Source: Cristatella mucedo | Taxonomy: Eukaryota; Bryozoa; Phylactolaemata; Cristatellidae | Direction of reading: 5' to 3' | DNA length: 64,000 nucleotides | Assembly: GCA_009760855.2 (NCBI GenBank) | Contig: WPIO01000013.1 | Coordinates: forward strand, 148,501 to 212,500 | Shown here: positions 1-10,481 of the stretch, one piece after another | Layout of the letters: each line of letters opens with the position of its first letter | Position numbering within the stretch: position 1 is the first letter of the stretch | Position numbers and translations under genes: made by a program | Notes under the pieces: generated by a model | Told to the model about the DNA's origin: nothing | Databases searched by the model: none | Seen by the model: the letters and a program-made list of their open reading frames with translations, nothing else

Positions 1-133
1 CACTGCTGCCTTGAAATCGCATGCCTGCATAAAGAAGAAAATGACAGCACCTCGCAGGAAGGAGAGCCGCCCCAACGCATGCGTGGAGGTCGCGTGAGCC
101 AAGACTCGCACGAGCGCGCTCTCTCTCTCTCAC

Positions 134-195
134 CGGGCTTGTAGTCAGCACCCTTGGCATAGCCCATGACTACCATCGAATGGAGGCCGGCGTAG
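134..195 (-). CDS. KY-like gene, exon 12 (last one in the window)
   Basis: Encodes residues 1059-1078, YAGLHSMVVMGYAKGADYKP, plus one base. It matches YSGLPCISVAGFAKGVEFRP of exon 4. The donor CCCG|GTGAGA lies where module 1 has no intron. The His and Asp part of module 2 must lie beyond the left edge; nothing recognisable is seen in 1-133. Confidence 0.85.
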
Positions 196-3100
196 CTGAA
201 ACGGGCGGGGAGAAATCATGCGGCGATCGACGATGACTCCCACGTGTGCACATTGACGAATGATGGCCGCTGGCTACTGGGTCAAATGACTACGAGCTGC
301 CATCCTCTGACCGGGTCAATGTGTCGACGTCACAGCGAGGTAAGGCAGCACGTCGACATAGCAGTAACGGCATGGCACAGCATGGCGACAGCCCAGGTGC
401 AACAATGTCGAACCACTGACTCGACAAAGGCAAAACGCCACTGCGCCAGTGGCCTATATTACCTGCAAAGAGTGTCGAAGATCTTGGCGTAAGTGGCCTT
501 GCCTTCCTTTAGGCCGAGGAGGATTTCCTCGGGCGACCCGGGCGTCACTTTGCTGAAGTTCATCTTGCTCAGATCTTTAGTGCACAGCCATAAGAAGATC
601 ACTCTACGGACGTCAAAGCATACAAAAGCTGACGAACGAGACAAGCGCAAGCCCTCCACACAGCGCATTCAGGCGCTTGCCATAGGCTCGCGGCAAACAG
701 CTTAACGACAGAGCAGGCAGTGCAGCAGCTCGGCCCGCGCGAAGATAAAGACGAGGCGCGCTCGACTGGCACCTCGCTTTCTCCAGATCATCGGTGATGT
801 TCTGGGAATAAATGAGATCCCATATGAGATCCTTGAAGCTGTTGTGCTCCGTCTTGGACACCTGCACAGCGTGTATGTCAAGCGACTTGAACTGCAGTGC
901 ACGCTCCACGGAGAACGTCATGTTCTCAGCCTCGGCTTCGGTCAGTGGTACGGGCATCGGCGCCGGCATTCTCTCAACGCTCGATATCTTCACGGCTTGG
1001 AACGTTGCGGGCGCCACCGGGATTTCGCTTTGGGCGCGAGCCGGCGCAAAATCGATGGTGAGCATCTCGCTGGCAGCTGGGGGTGGCGGAAACTCGTCGC
1101 CCTTGCTCTCCTGCAACCAAGCAAGACCGACCGACCGTGCCCGCGAGCGCGCACACACGCAAGCTCACTGGCAGACTTGGCGCCGCTCGGCGTCAAACTC
1201 TCGAGGCAGACCGATCGATCGATCGATCGATCGCGTGAGGCGGCACAACGATCGGCTGCAGAGTTTGGAGCGAGCGATACGCACCGCACTGTAAGCCTTG
1301 CTGCTCGGCTTGGCCGGCACCTGCTTGAGAGACGAGCCAGCCAGGCTGCTGCTGCTGCCACCTGGCACTGCTCCTCCCAGCATGCTGCTGGGCTGCATTC
1401 CCTGCATCTGACCCTCGAACCTCTCGTCGCCATAGCCCGGGCCGTAGCGGCCGCCACCGCCGGCTGCCGAGGAGAACTTGGCCTGAGCAGGATCGATGGC
1501 CACGCCAAACTTGGTATCCGAGCCGGCGAGGCCGGTGACGTATTTGCCATCGGCGGCGCCGCCGCCCAAAGTGATGCCCGCCGAGGACGAGTATTTCTGC
1601 TGCCCGACGGCCTCGCTCGGCACGGCGCCGTACCTCGGATCGACGTAGCCGCCGGCCGAGGTGGCAAACCTGCCGTCAACCGGCATCGCCGTGGCGCCGA
1701 TGGCGCCTGGTCCTGCGCCGTAGCCAATGTTGGCGTAGAACGGATCGGATGCCGCACCGGCGAGAGAGCCTGGATTTGCACCGCCGACGGTACCGGCTGC
1801 GTACCGACCGTCACCGGGCACTGCCGAGGCGCCCAAGGCGCCGAGCGAGCCCATGTTCACGACTCCCACGGCGTTGTAGCCGCCACCGGCGCCAACGTTG
1901 GCGTAGAGCGGATCGGACGACGTTGAGCCGCCGACACCGGCGTTCTGGCCCGGCGCGCCGATGAACTCCTGTGAGTAGCGATCCTCGGGCCGCACCTGAC
2001 CTCCGGCTCGCGCCACGCCGACGCCGCCTCGAGGGGCGCTGCCGTACGGCTCGCCCTCGACCGTGTACGTGCCCGGCACCACGCCGGCCACGTAATCTTC
2101 CTTGACGTCGCGGCCTGCGGGGACACCTGTGGTGCCCACGGCACCCGGCTTGGGCTTGGTGCCCGGCTTGCTGGCCACGCCCGGCGGCGTCGGCTTGGCC
2201 GCCTTGGCTGGGGCGCCAGAGGCGGAGGCTGAGGCGACGGCGGCCCTCTCCATCGTGCCATCCCTGGAGCCGGCGGGCTTGGCCGGCGTAACCGTCACGG
2301 TGACGCCGCCGAAGCCGGCTGCGAGCGGGCTGCCGATCAGCCCGTCGATGCTGGCGCTCTCGCGGCTGCCGGGCTTCAGCAGGCCGCCGCTGGCGAGCTG
2401 CTGCTGCTGCTGGCGCGCTGCAGACGGCGCAGCTCGAGCCGAGTCCAGGCTGCGCTGCAGTGCCTCCGACTCGGCGCTCATCGGCGGCACCCGGACCTGC
2501 GGCGGACCGAGAGAGAGAGCAAACGCCGTGCAGCGGCGGCTCGAGTGGCGAGCGCTCGTCGTCGGGGGGGGGGACCGGGGCCGCAGCTGCGGAGCGCCTG
2601 GCGCGACCGCAGGGACACGCACCTTTTGGCCGTGCACCTCGTAGCAGTCGCTGTAGGCGGGTGCCTGCGGAAGCTGAACATCTTTGCTGTCGACCCTCTC
2701 CGGCCTGACCAGCATGTACTGGCACACCTGGGTGTACGTGTTGCCATCCTTGGCCGGGTCGTTAGCGTATATCTCCACGGCGTACTCGCCTTTTTGCGGC
2801 AGCTCAAACCCAATCCTAGCAACGAGGCCAAGTGCACGGGTCACAGGTGGTCTCAGCCCCCCCCCCCGAGGCACCCTATCGACAAATGGCGAGAGAGCGA
2901 GGAAAAAGAGATGAAAAAGAGCAATGAAAGTGAGACACGGACAGACAGAGAGCTCACCTGGCAAAGTCATCATAATCGTCGAGCATGGCGATGTACTGCT
3001 CGCACTGCTTCTCCGGGATCTTGGCGTGCTGCATCTTGGCCAGCAGGCGAAGCGGTTTCTGCTTATCGAAGGACAACTCGGCGCGGCCGCTCGGCGCCAG

Positions 3101-6100
3101 AATAACGGTGTCCTTCTGATGAGGTACGAGGCCGCTGCTGATGAGCGTTGCTCCTTAAAGTAAAAACCCGTTCCAGGTGGAAAAAATGCCGCGGCAGGGC
3201 TCGCGCGAACGCACAGCCTCTTCTCGCACGGGCTGAGGACATACACGTCAGCGCAGGCTGGGGACATACCTGGTCCCCAGTTGGTGTGCGACACGAACGG
3301 ATAAGGCGAAGGATCGGCACAAGGGCTGTCCACCAAGATCTTGTACTCGCATACGGCACGATAGACACTCTCGTGTGTTGCACTTTTGTACACCTGGCGA
3401 ATGCAGTCGTGCACGTGCAGTCACGTGGTGCACGACGAGCATCGCAAGCCAGTATAGTGCGCGCAAGCGCGCATGCAAGCGCTCGAGTACACGCGCTAGC
3501 TTTGCACTCACGCATGCGAGAGCCAATCAAAGCAAACCTAAAAAAAGGGGGGTGCTCGACTGCCCAGTCTGCAAACAAAAAAGAAAGAAATACAAACCCA
3601 CGGACGTACCGGAGTGGCGGCAGCATACACTGTGAAGTAGTAGAATCCCGGCAGCGGCGCCTTGACGTAGTAGTTCACTTGGCCGGGCTTGGTCTCCTGC
3701 ATCGAGTATCGGCTGAGCTTGACTCCATTGTACTCGTCTCGGCAGCTTTCACTGAACAGCAGCTTGTACGTGAACGTCAGCAGGTGTGGAGAATTGATGG
3801 AGAGCTCGAGGCAGCCATTCTGGGCCGACACCACGGCACGGTGGTGGCTGACAAACGACAGCTGGCTTCTGAAGAAGTACGACTTGGCGACAGGCAGATC
3901 CTCGAACTCGGCCTGCGTTATTGGCACCGCCATCAGCTGCCACTTGTTCGCCTCCGGAAAATGAGAGTAGGCAAACTCGCGCGGGTCGGGACAGAAATAG
4001 AAGTCATCGAAGTCGTACACGATGTCTTCGGGCTTGTTGCTATCGTTGGATTGCAGAAACCTGTTTAGAAAGCATGCAAGAGAGTTTTAAGTGAGAGAGA
4101 AAAATGCCGATCGACAAAAAATGGACGACTGTGGGCAATACGATCAGGCAATACAGCCAGACGACGTCAGGCTCTGTTGCAGGCAGTCGTGATTTGGTGG
4201 AACAAGCTGCTGTAACTGAAGAGACTTGATCAACATTAACCTTTGCTTTGATCCCTCCCAGCCTTCGAGCACCTCAAATTCTCTCAACTCACTTGCTGCA
4301 TGCATTGATGACATCCGATCATGGATGGCAGCAAATTTTCTAAAACTAAACGATGATAAAACTAACTTACTAGTTATGGGCAAACCTAGTGTTATTCAGA
4401 AATTGTAAAGGCTGACTTTCAAAATTGGCTCTGCCAGCATATCTCCAGTTGCATCAGCTCGAAATCAAGGTGTCATATTCCAAAGCGACCTCTCGTTAGA
4501 CGACCACATCAGCTCCAGTCAAATCAGCCTATTTTCAGCTTCATAACATTGCTAAAATTAGGGCTTGTTTAGATAAGGATACCACGTCCAAGTTGGTCCA
4601 TGCATTCGTGACATCTCGTCTCGACTTCTGCAACTCACTGCTTACTGGCCTACCAGCATTTGCGATCAGGCGATTGCAGCTGGTGCAAAACTCTGCAGCT
4701 AGGCTTGTCTATCGTGAGCGTCGCACTTGCCACATTACTCCACTTCTCACCGACCTGCACTGGTTACCAGTCAAGCAACGGATTGACTTCAAGGTTTTGT
4801 CGCTCACTTTTAGGTCTCTTCATTCTATGGCTCCAGCCTATCTTTCAGATATACTACCCCATCAGGCAAAGCATCGTACCACTCGCTTTTCGGAATCCAA
4901 CAGTCTAGAAATACCTCGTACAAACCTTAAATCCTTTGGAGACCGTGCATTTAGCTCGTATGCTCCCACAGCCTGGAACTCCCTCCCGACCTGCATCAGA
5001 ACATCCCCTGACCTGACCACATTTAAAAGAAACTTAAAAACATACCTATTTAGGACAGCATTTAGTGGGCCCTTGTGATTCGTCCTCGATGTGCTTATGC
5101 GTGCTGACACTGTTCATGCTGCCACTAACCACATTTGCATGCTGACCCAGTGCATGTAACCCCTAACCATGTTATTCATTTTGTTTGTTTTTCAAGCATG
5201 ATTTTTACTTACTATTCTATTGCGTATCACTTTGCAGCAAATGTAAAGCGCCTAGAAAGAGATTAAGTTCTCCGAGGGCGCTTTATCAAGTGCAATATTA
5301 TTATTATTATTATTATAACATGACTGGGCTCACAATCACACGCTCAAGTCCACGCCAGGACAAGGACGATGCTGCTTAGCTGAAGACAAGCGCACCCAAT
5401 AAGAAGACTTGAAAAAAGGGACGAAAAAATTACCTTGTAGCCCAATGAGCATCAACAAGCTGCCAGGAGCCTTCCACGAACACAACATTCCAGCTGTGAT
5501 TGGGGGCTGCTTTCCCAAATTTATGTCCCGGTCGGAACTCGACTCCCTTGGCAAAGCCAGCAACAGAAATGCACGGCAGTCCCGAGTACCTACAAACAAA
5601 AAGGCAGGCTTGCCCTGTCACTCTTTGATACAGTGGCTCATGCTAGGCGAACAATCTTAGCCTCGTCTAGCATTTTTTCATATCCAAGTATGCTCTGCCA
5701 GAAAAAACTGTAGTGCATCCTTTTTGCAGCTTACTTACAGGCACAAAAGCTCAAAAATCCTGCCGTATGTGCATTTGGTATAACGAAATCCAAATATCAG
5801 CTCCTCCGGGGAACCTTTGGGTGTTGCAGCAAACTTGATGTTGTACAGATCCTTGATTGTCAGCCAGCGGAAGATTATTCTGGGAAAGAACATACATATT
5901 CATATATTGCGTACAAATCTGTTTCATAAAGCATGAAATTTCACTGAGTAACAATACAGATGTGAATGAGTAAGACTAACAACGATGAGATCACAATGCA
6001 GTAGGATTTGTGAGTGCACATATGGCAATACTGAAGCATTAACAGACCATCTAATGGCCACACTACTTAGTAAAATTTGCTTAGCACCTCTAAAACATAC

Positions 6101-7978
6101 TGCACAAACATCAGATGAAAGGGTGAAAAATAATCATACAGGCAACACAAACGTCCACACAAGATGCCAAAAAGTAAAATTAGACTAGACCATTTCTGAT
6201 TAATGAAAGGCCAAGTAAAAGAAAAGTTCTAATGATGGATTTCGGGTCAGTCATTTTCACAGCCAGGCATATTAAGCATGATTATTCTATCCCGGATCAG
6301 CAGCATGTCTTTATTGCCTTTCCTGTTTTGAAAGATTATGGGTCAAACAGCCTGGTTATCACTAAACTGCTTATAAAAGAGACATTGAGTGTACAGGTAT
6401 GATAAAGCTAGCCCGTCCTCTAATGAAATGTGCAGGCATGTCATCAGCATAGAAAACCATGCAGGAAACATGACTGTAAATCTGAAAAGCTAACGTCTGA
6501 GCATTAAACAACAGGCTTAATACTAGCAATAATAAAAACGCGTATGGCACCCTAAAACAACTAAATCTCTTCTAAGGCACTTTACATGTACTGGAAATAA
6601 GCGTGTCAATTGGTTAGTGATAAAATGCAGTCTTATTATGGATGAGCACACAAAAGACAACTCGCGGGGGTGGGGGGGGGGCAAATGGTCAGAGGAACTA
6701 CCCCTAGTACTTGCAGAGAGGTGATCCTACCTGAGTCCTTCCAGCTGCGTCCAGGACCTGGAGTAAACCAGATCAAACAGCAAATCGCGAAATGAGTCGT
6801 GCTGCAGCTTGGCGACCTGAAACAAGTAAAAGGTGATCATCAAATAGACCTCGGGTGCGAATAACCGAGAACTAATTACCCAAAGCCCTATAATAATAGT
6901 AATAATAATACCAATAAGACATTTGTAAGACCTTGGTGAACCACGCCTCTTTTAACGCACTTTATATATATACTGTGAAGGAGGCAGCAGTTCGGTAGTA
7001 GCAACAGAGGAACCACAATAGAATATCAATTCACTTTCAAGGTGCAACCACACAAAAAAGCAGTGAAGGAAGAGCAAGTCAAGTACAACACCGACAGCTG
7101 GATACCACACGATTCCAAATGTTAACAATTACGATATACCAAACATGTGAGCCCATGTATGTGCCAAAAGGCCTTTCCTTCAGTTACCTAACCCATAGGC
7201 CTGTGGACATTGCCAAGCAGTTAACCAGTAAAACAGTACAACAAATAGCTTATGTATAATGTATATTAACTATATCTTTGAGTCCACTGTTGACTAGAGC
7301 ACTTCCTTTCCAGCCGTCCTACGCTGTTACTTCAATCCTGACTCAAATTTCTCTTGCTGTTAGTGATGGTCTGCTTGCTACCGTAGCGCATCTGCAGTCG
7401 CTTAGGATTTTAAATACTCTTCAAAAAAAACTCCAGTAAAAATCCCTCCATCGCAACACCAACTTAGCCGTCACTGCTTTCATGAGTTACAAACGTGAAA
7501 CACGTCGGATGGCTAAAAATTAGGTCACCATCAGCATACTGCTATGCATGCTTGTAGCGATTGTAGCTATGCCACTGAATGCATACATCCACAGTGCAAC
7601 CGACAGGACAGTTTAAGCTTATGCCAGATGAATAGATAACAAGCTACTCATCCCTCGGAGGGGGGTTGGTTCTCCGTGAAACGAGATGCCATTGTCCTCA
7701 CACAAAGATCTCCCAAATTTGCTGCACACTTCATTGGATCCCATGCCTGAATGCTCATGCATTTCTCGAAGGCCACATTTTATAACCGCAGGCATGACAG
7801 GAAATCTATTACCGCAAGCTCAATCCTTTGAACGACTTACCTCGACCGCATGCCGGTCGGCCTCGACAAAGTAGTTAGGCGGAAATTTCTCCGAAAGATG
7901 CCAAGTCGGCGGACCAACGAACGGTATCGTCTGCATGTTCACAGCCACCGGTCTGAAGTCGGGCGGCGCCGCCATTCT
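134..7978 (-). CDS. Kyphoscoliosis peptidase / hillarin-like protein, tandem transglutaminase-like modules (partial, 12 exons)
   Basis: A spliced minus-strand gene assembled from twelve exons whose phases all agree. The start codon is at 7975-7973, and the model gives about 1078 residues before leaving the window at the left edge. Order: short N-terminus (1-45); transglutaminase-like core (about 46-173) with C110 in KCTYGRIF, H152 in NHSWNVV and D167 in LVDAHW; KY/hillarin-type region (174-494, starting near YDFDDFYFCPDP); Gly/Ala/Pro-rich linker (495-898); second transglutaminase-like core starting near 960 and running off the edge at 1078. KY-family proteins are cytoskeletal: vertebrate KY is a muscle protein and hillarin is known from leech and fly. 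A structural or protein-processing role is inferred from the family. Neighbour: a TTF2-like gene, divergently oriented. The family call is firm; the exact orthologue is not resolved. Confidence 0.88.
463..603 (-). CDS. KY-like gene, exon 11: module 2 core with Ala at the Cys site
   Basis: Encodes residues 1012-1057 (VIFLWLCTKDLSKMNFSKV, GSPEEILLGLKEGKATYAKI, FDTLC). It aligns without gaps with exon 3 and has the same length of 141 bases. The position matching C110 is A1047 (GCC codon), so the nucleophile is absent. The donor is CAG|GTAATA. Confidence 0.87.
773..1110 (-). CDS. KY-like gene, exon 10: start of module 2
   Basis: Encodes residues 899-1010. A Pro/Ala-rich lead-in (GDEFPPPPAASEMLTIDF) is followed by FKSLDIHAVQVSKTEHNSF and DLIYSQNITDDLEKAR. 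This is a second copy of the exon 1-2 segment of module 1. The acceptor is GTTGCAG and the donor GCGAG|GTGCCA, phase 2. Confidence 0.85.
1206..1236. repeat. Short (ATCG)n microsatellite in a KY-like gene intron
   Basis: Five GATC/ATCG units in a row lie in the 174-base intron between exons 9 and 10. A simple tandem repeat with no evident function. Confidence 0.8.
1285..2496 (-). CDS. KY-like gene, exon 9: Gly/Ala-rich linker
   Basis: A single 1212-base exon (residues 495-898, phase 0 at both ends). It links the two transglutaminase-like modules and is low complexity: a QQQQQ run, an Ala/Pro/Lys-rich basic stretch, then Gly-rich sequence. Imperfect repeats are visible: SDPLYANVGAGGG and SDPFYANIGYGAG, and DGRYAAG, DGRFATS, DGKYVTG. 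It is very GC-rich. No domain was recognised; it is probably disordered. Confidence 0.82.
2623..2815 (-). CDS. KY-like gene, exon 8: end of the module 1 beta region
   Basis: Encodes residues 431-494. It starts IGFELPQKGEYAVEIYAND, includes YTQVCQYMLVRPERV and ends CYEVHGQK. The GEY.VEIYA pattern is typical of the last KY/hillarin repeat. The acceptor is GTTGCTAG and the donor AAG|GTGCGT (phase 0). Confidence 0.85.
2958..3153 (-). CDS. KY-like gene, exon 7
   Basis: Encodes residues 366-429 in a frame with no long open reading frame of its own, so it is easily missed. It runs ATLISSGLVPHQKDTVIL to EQYIAMLDDYDDFAR. The acceptor is ACTTTAAG and the donor CAG|GTGAGC, phase 2. The phases on both sides support it. 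Confidence 0.82.
3270..3393 (-). CDS. KY-like gene, exon 6
   Basis: Encodes residues 324-364 (VYKSATHESVYRAVCEYKI, then FVSHTNWGPG). It joins its neighbours in phase 0 and phase 1. The acceptor is CGCCAG and the donor CAG|GTATGT. It continues the KY-type beta domain. Confidence 0.85.
3610..4060 (-). CDS. KY-like gene, exon 5: KY/hillarin-type beta domain
   Basis: Encodes residues 174-323. It starts FLQSNDSNKPEDIVYDFDDF and includes CPDPREFAYSHFPE, WQLMAVPIT, LPVAKSYFF and PGFYYFTVYAAATP. The 'DDFYF..DP..F.YSHFP....WQL' pattern immediately after a transglutaminase-like core is characteristic of KY/hillarin proteins. The acceptor is AAACAG and the donor CCG|GTACGT (phase 0). Confidence 0.9.
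4225..5317 (+). mobile_element. LINE A copy, 5'-truncated, in intron 4 of the KY-like gene
   Basis: Sense on plus, so antisense to the host gene. Reverse-transcriptase C-terminal pieces are readable in two frames: LNSLAACIDDIRSWMAANFL and LNDDKTNLLVMGK (4226-4408), then SRLDFCNSLLTGLP, NSAARLVYR, HWLPVKQRIDFKVLSLTF and FGDRAFSSYAPTAWNSLPT (4593-5078). The 3' end has the AAAGCGCC...GGGCGCTTT hairpin and an (ATT)n tail. The protein resembles CR1/L2-type LINE reverse transcriptases. At least one frameshift is present, so it is dead. Confidence 0.85.
5434..5589 (-). CDS. KY-like gene, exon 4: His and Asp of module 1
   Basis: Encodes residues 122-172. It contains YSGLPCISVAGFAKG, then NHSWNVVFVEG (H152), then WQLVDAHWATR (D167). 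These are the typical His and Asp sites of the transglutaminase-like core, so module 1 keeps a full triad with C110. The acceptor is TTTGTAG and the donor AAG|GTAATT, phase 2. Confidence 0.9.
5739..5879 (-). CDS. KY-like gene, exon 3: catalytic Cys segment of module 1
   Basis: Encodes residues 75-120 with the order IIFRWLTIKDL, GSPEELIFGF, KCTYGRIFELLC. C110 sits at the start of the helix where transglutaminase-like enzymes carry the nucleophile. The acceptor is CCCAG and the donor CT|GTAAGTAAG, phase 2. The counterpart in module 2 is the exon at 463-603. Confidence 0.88.
6525..6690 (-). mobile_element. Degenerate LINE A 3' tail and poly-G run
   Basis: An AATAATAA run is followed by a diverged copy of the reverse-complemented tail (AATCTCTTCTAAGGCACTTT). 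At 6665-6683 there is a G-rich homopolymer-like stretch. It lies in KY-like intron 2. Confidence 0.55.
6731..6816 (-). CDS. KY-like gene, exon 2: start of transglutaminase-like module 1
   Basis: Encodes residues 46-73 plus two bases of codon 74, including LQHDSFRDLLFDLVYS and LEGLR. The acceptor is TTTCAG|GTC and the donor CAG|GTAGGA (phase 2). The same segment recurs in module 2 as TEHNSFKDLIWDLIYSQ with LEKAR, ending at the same phase. Confidence 0.85.
6885..7010 (-). mobile_element. Degenerate LINE A 3' tail in KY-like intron 1
   Basis: A TAATAATAGTAATAATAATA run is followed by a decayed tail (CTCTTTTAACGCACTTTATA). Weak but consistent with the other copies. The rest of the intron (7010-7840) shows nothing recognisable. 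Confidence 0.45.
7841..7978 (-). CDS. KY-like gene, first coding exon
   Basis: Encodes residues 1-45, starting MAAPPDFRPVAV and ending DRHAVE. The ATG (7975-7973) lies 3 bases after a good acceptor (TTTTTATCAG), so a 5' UTR exon must lie upstream. The donor is GAG|GTAAGT. The exon ends in phase 0. No signal peptide or membrane segment is visible, which fits a cytoplasmic protein. Confidence 0.85.
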
Positions 7979-8531
7979 CTGATAAAAACGGAAGGTGGGA
8001 ATGTACAACTACGAGAGAACGGAGCTTCGTCCTTCGCTAACGTCGCTCGTCAAGCAGTTAATGCTCACGCAGCAAAATTGGCAGCTTCCGGTAAACGTTT
8101 AGTCATCAAGCGCAAGATATGGTCACCCGGGCATACCCACGAACGGTAAGGCTAAGTGAATCAGTTCCGCCGGCCGTGACTCACCCCTCGCACCTGAGAT
8201 AAACTCAACACTAGCGAGTCGGGAAATTCAGCTCTTTAGGCAATCAATTTTTTCAAAATAAGTGGCTCGTCCGCCCCAAAAGCCGGTTAAACAGCAAGAA
8301 TAACTAGCAGCCAGCGGTACGCGGATGCTGATAACTCTAGATGCGGAAGAATGTAAGCTAGTTCTCAACAAGTGTGCCAAAAAAAAAGGTTTTGCCTAAA
8401 AAATAAGTCAGTTTTGAAGCTTCCACTCGCGCTGCGACTTGCTATAAGCTAAGTGCAATGCCAAGGATGATCTATACCGGGAGCGCTTTAGTAGGTCACG
8501 TAGGTGAGGAGCGATAAGGGGGGAACTTAAC

Positions 8532-8640
8532 CTGGATAAGCGCCGATCAGATCGCCGCGGTTCTTCACGCTGGGAATATAAGCTTGAATAGGAGTTTCAA
8601 GCAACAAATCCTAGCGCAATGTCTTACCGTTTTGCGATTC
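8532..8640 (-). other. Possible 5' UTR exon and promoter area of the KY-like gene
   Basis: The coding exon at 7978 begins with a splice acceptor, so a non-coding first exon is required. A plausible donor, CCAG|GTTAAG, sits at 8532/8531. The upstream end given here is arbitrary. No TATA box or other firm promoter motif was recognised. Confidence 0.3.
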
Positions 8641-10481
8641 AATCGTGCAACACAACAACAAGGCCGTGAGCCGGTGCAAGTACAACACGGAAGGCAGCGT
8701 TCAAGGGCGAGTACTGGCTGTTTTCCGGTCACGTGAGAGTCTGGCGGGAGGAGGATCGTGTAACCAACCCTAATAGACTACAACCAGTATTTTAAACTAA
8801 AATATAATAATATTTATAAATCATTCGAGCATCGTCTTATAGTAGCACACAGCGCCTACGACTGTTTCAAGCCCATCGTCCACAATCGCGGCCAGTGTAG
8901 TATATCTATGAAAGGCGGATGGCGAATGGAGCGACTGTCAAGTGCCATTGGAGTTCAAGTTTGAAAATGCGAGCAAAACTAGCCAACTAATTTTGATCTC
9001 CGACCTGAAATCGCCCTGCGTAAGCTTGCGTAAGCATAAATTTCGACAGCGCCGGAGAGCAGATGCTAACTGAACGCCGATTTCCATTCGACTGTCCAGG
9101 ATAGTCTATGAGAAAACAACCGTTTCAAGCAAGTCTGAATAACATCAGGAGCATTGGCCACCGTAGGAATCAAACCCGTTGCCTTCATGGTGAAGAGCCA
9201 GTACCTCATTTCATCGCTAAGACCCATATATTTTTGCGTTGTGCACGGACGTTCGGACACCGAGAGTCGGCATTATTTCGGTCTGGCGTCGCCACTGTGT
9301 ACGTGGATATGCACGACAGCTCCACCGTATAAGAACGATAAAGAATGCAGACGTTACAGACAGGGTCTGGGCTTCCACGTCCGGACAGAGCCAGGCCGCA
9401 AACGCAGCACTCGTAACGGCGCTAGTCTCAGCCTACGCCCGACGAAGGCTGGTGATGCCTCAGCATTGTAGCACGCCGAGCTACTGCTACCAATGCACGC
9501 AGGTACGCCGACAGTAGTAGTAACACGGCAGTGACGAAGACTCAGCTCGTACCTTAAAATATCAAAATGCGTATCCATAATGTAGACAAGTCTATTTGAC
9601 AGCAGCGGACGGTTACAGGCATTCAGCAGTGACCGCGACTTACACCGATGGCTCTCCGACCTAGAGCTCAGATCAGCTTAAATGCCAACGCCGAGTCCGG
9701 CGTCACAACTTCTGCCTATCTCGTGGCGCCGCTTTGTATGGGGCCTCGGCAACAGATTTACACATGACGATTTTCAGCCGGAACCCAACTGGTTTAGCTG
9801 GCGCCGCCGCTTCACCTTGCCGGTAGCCGATCGTAGCGCCATTCGCTCTGCGCCCGAAACCGACCCTCACTGCAAAGTGCGAGGGAAACTTCAACGGCGA
9901 GCGAAAGCATGCCAGACGCCCGCCACGTGGGAGGCCAGATCACCCGTTGGAGGTTGTCTTGGATGCACTCTCCTATAATGTTCATATGTTTCAGCCGTGT
10001 CTAGCAACAACGACAAAGAGATGTAAAGCGTCCGGTAGGGATATTGCCATTGTCATCACGTGTACATTATAATTGCTAGCGGCCACCGTAAATATGTACG
10101 CCAATGGAACTGAATCGTACCGTGTGCTTTTAAGGCCCGTCTGGCTTTATATGAGCGTCTTAAATGTGTGAGCCTTTGACGTAACTTCCACGCAAGCAAC
10201 TCCAAGGGGCACATCCGCTCATTTTTTGATAAAGCCTGGGTAGTGCAGGCGTTCGCACGGATAGCTTGAACGCCTGCGCCAGCGCATACCACGAAAATAA
10301 TACCCGCCTGTTAAAACAATCTCAGAGACTATAGACTTATATAACCAAGACGTTCTGAAAAGTACTGACCATCTACTTGGATTTTAAAGTTTAGAGCTCA
10401 GAGTATATGACAAGCGTTGGCCAGACAGGATTTTTAAAGATTTATGGCACACCAGTTGCTACGTATAGCACATACTTGTTT
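8641..10481. other. Intergenic sequence between the divergent genes, no gene seen
   Basis: Both strands were read. The short ORFs here have no recognisable motifs and no supporting splice structure. It may hold regulatory DNA for either gene, but no specific site can be named. Confidence 0.5.

Noticed and set aside
844-1926. A 360-codon plus-strand ORF, and others opposite the KY-like exons
   Set aside because: Arg/His/Ala-rich shadow of the GC-rich linker exon on the other strand; no recognisable domain.
1165-3414. A 749-codon open frame on the minus strand
   Set aside because: It reads through introns. Parts are genuine exons (6, 8, 9) that happen to share a frame, but exon 7 is in another frame, and splice sites and family matches show separate exons.
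9066-9978. Short ORFs in the intergenic region as possible small genes
   Set aside because: No motifs, overlapping frames on both strands, and no splice or start context support.
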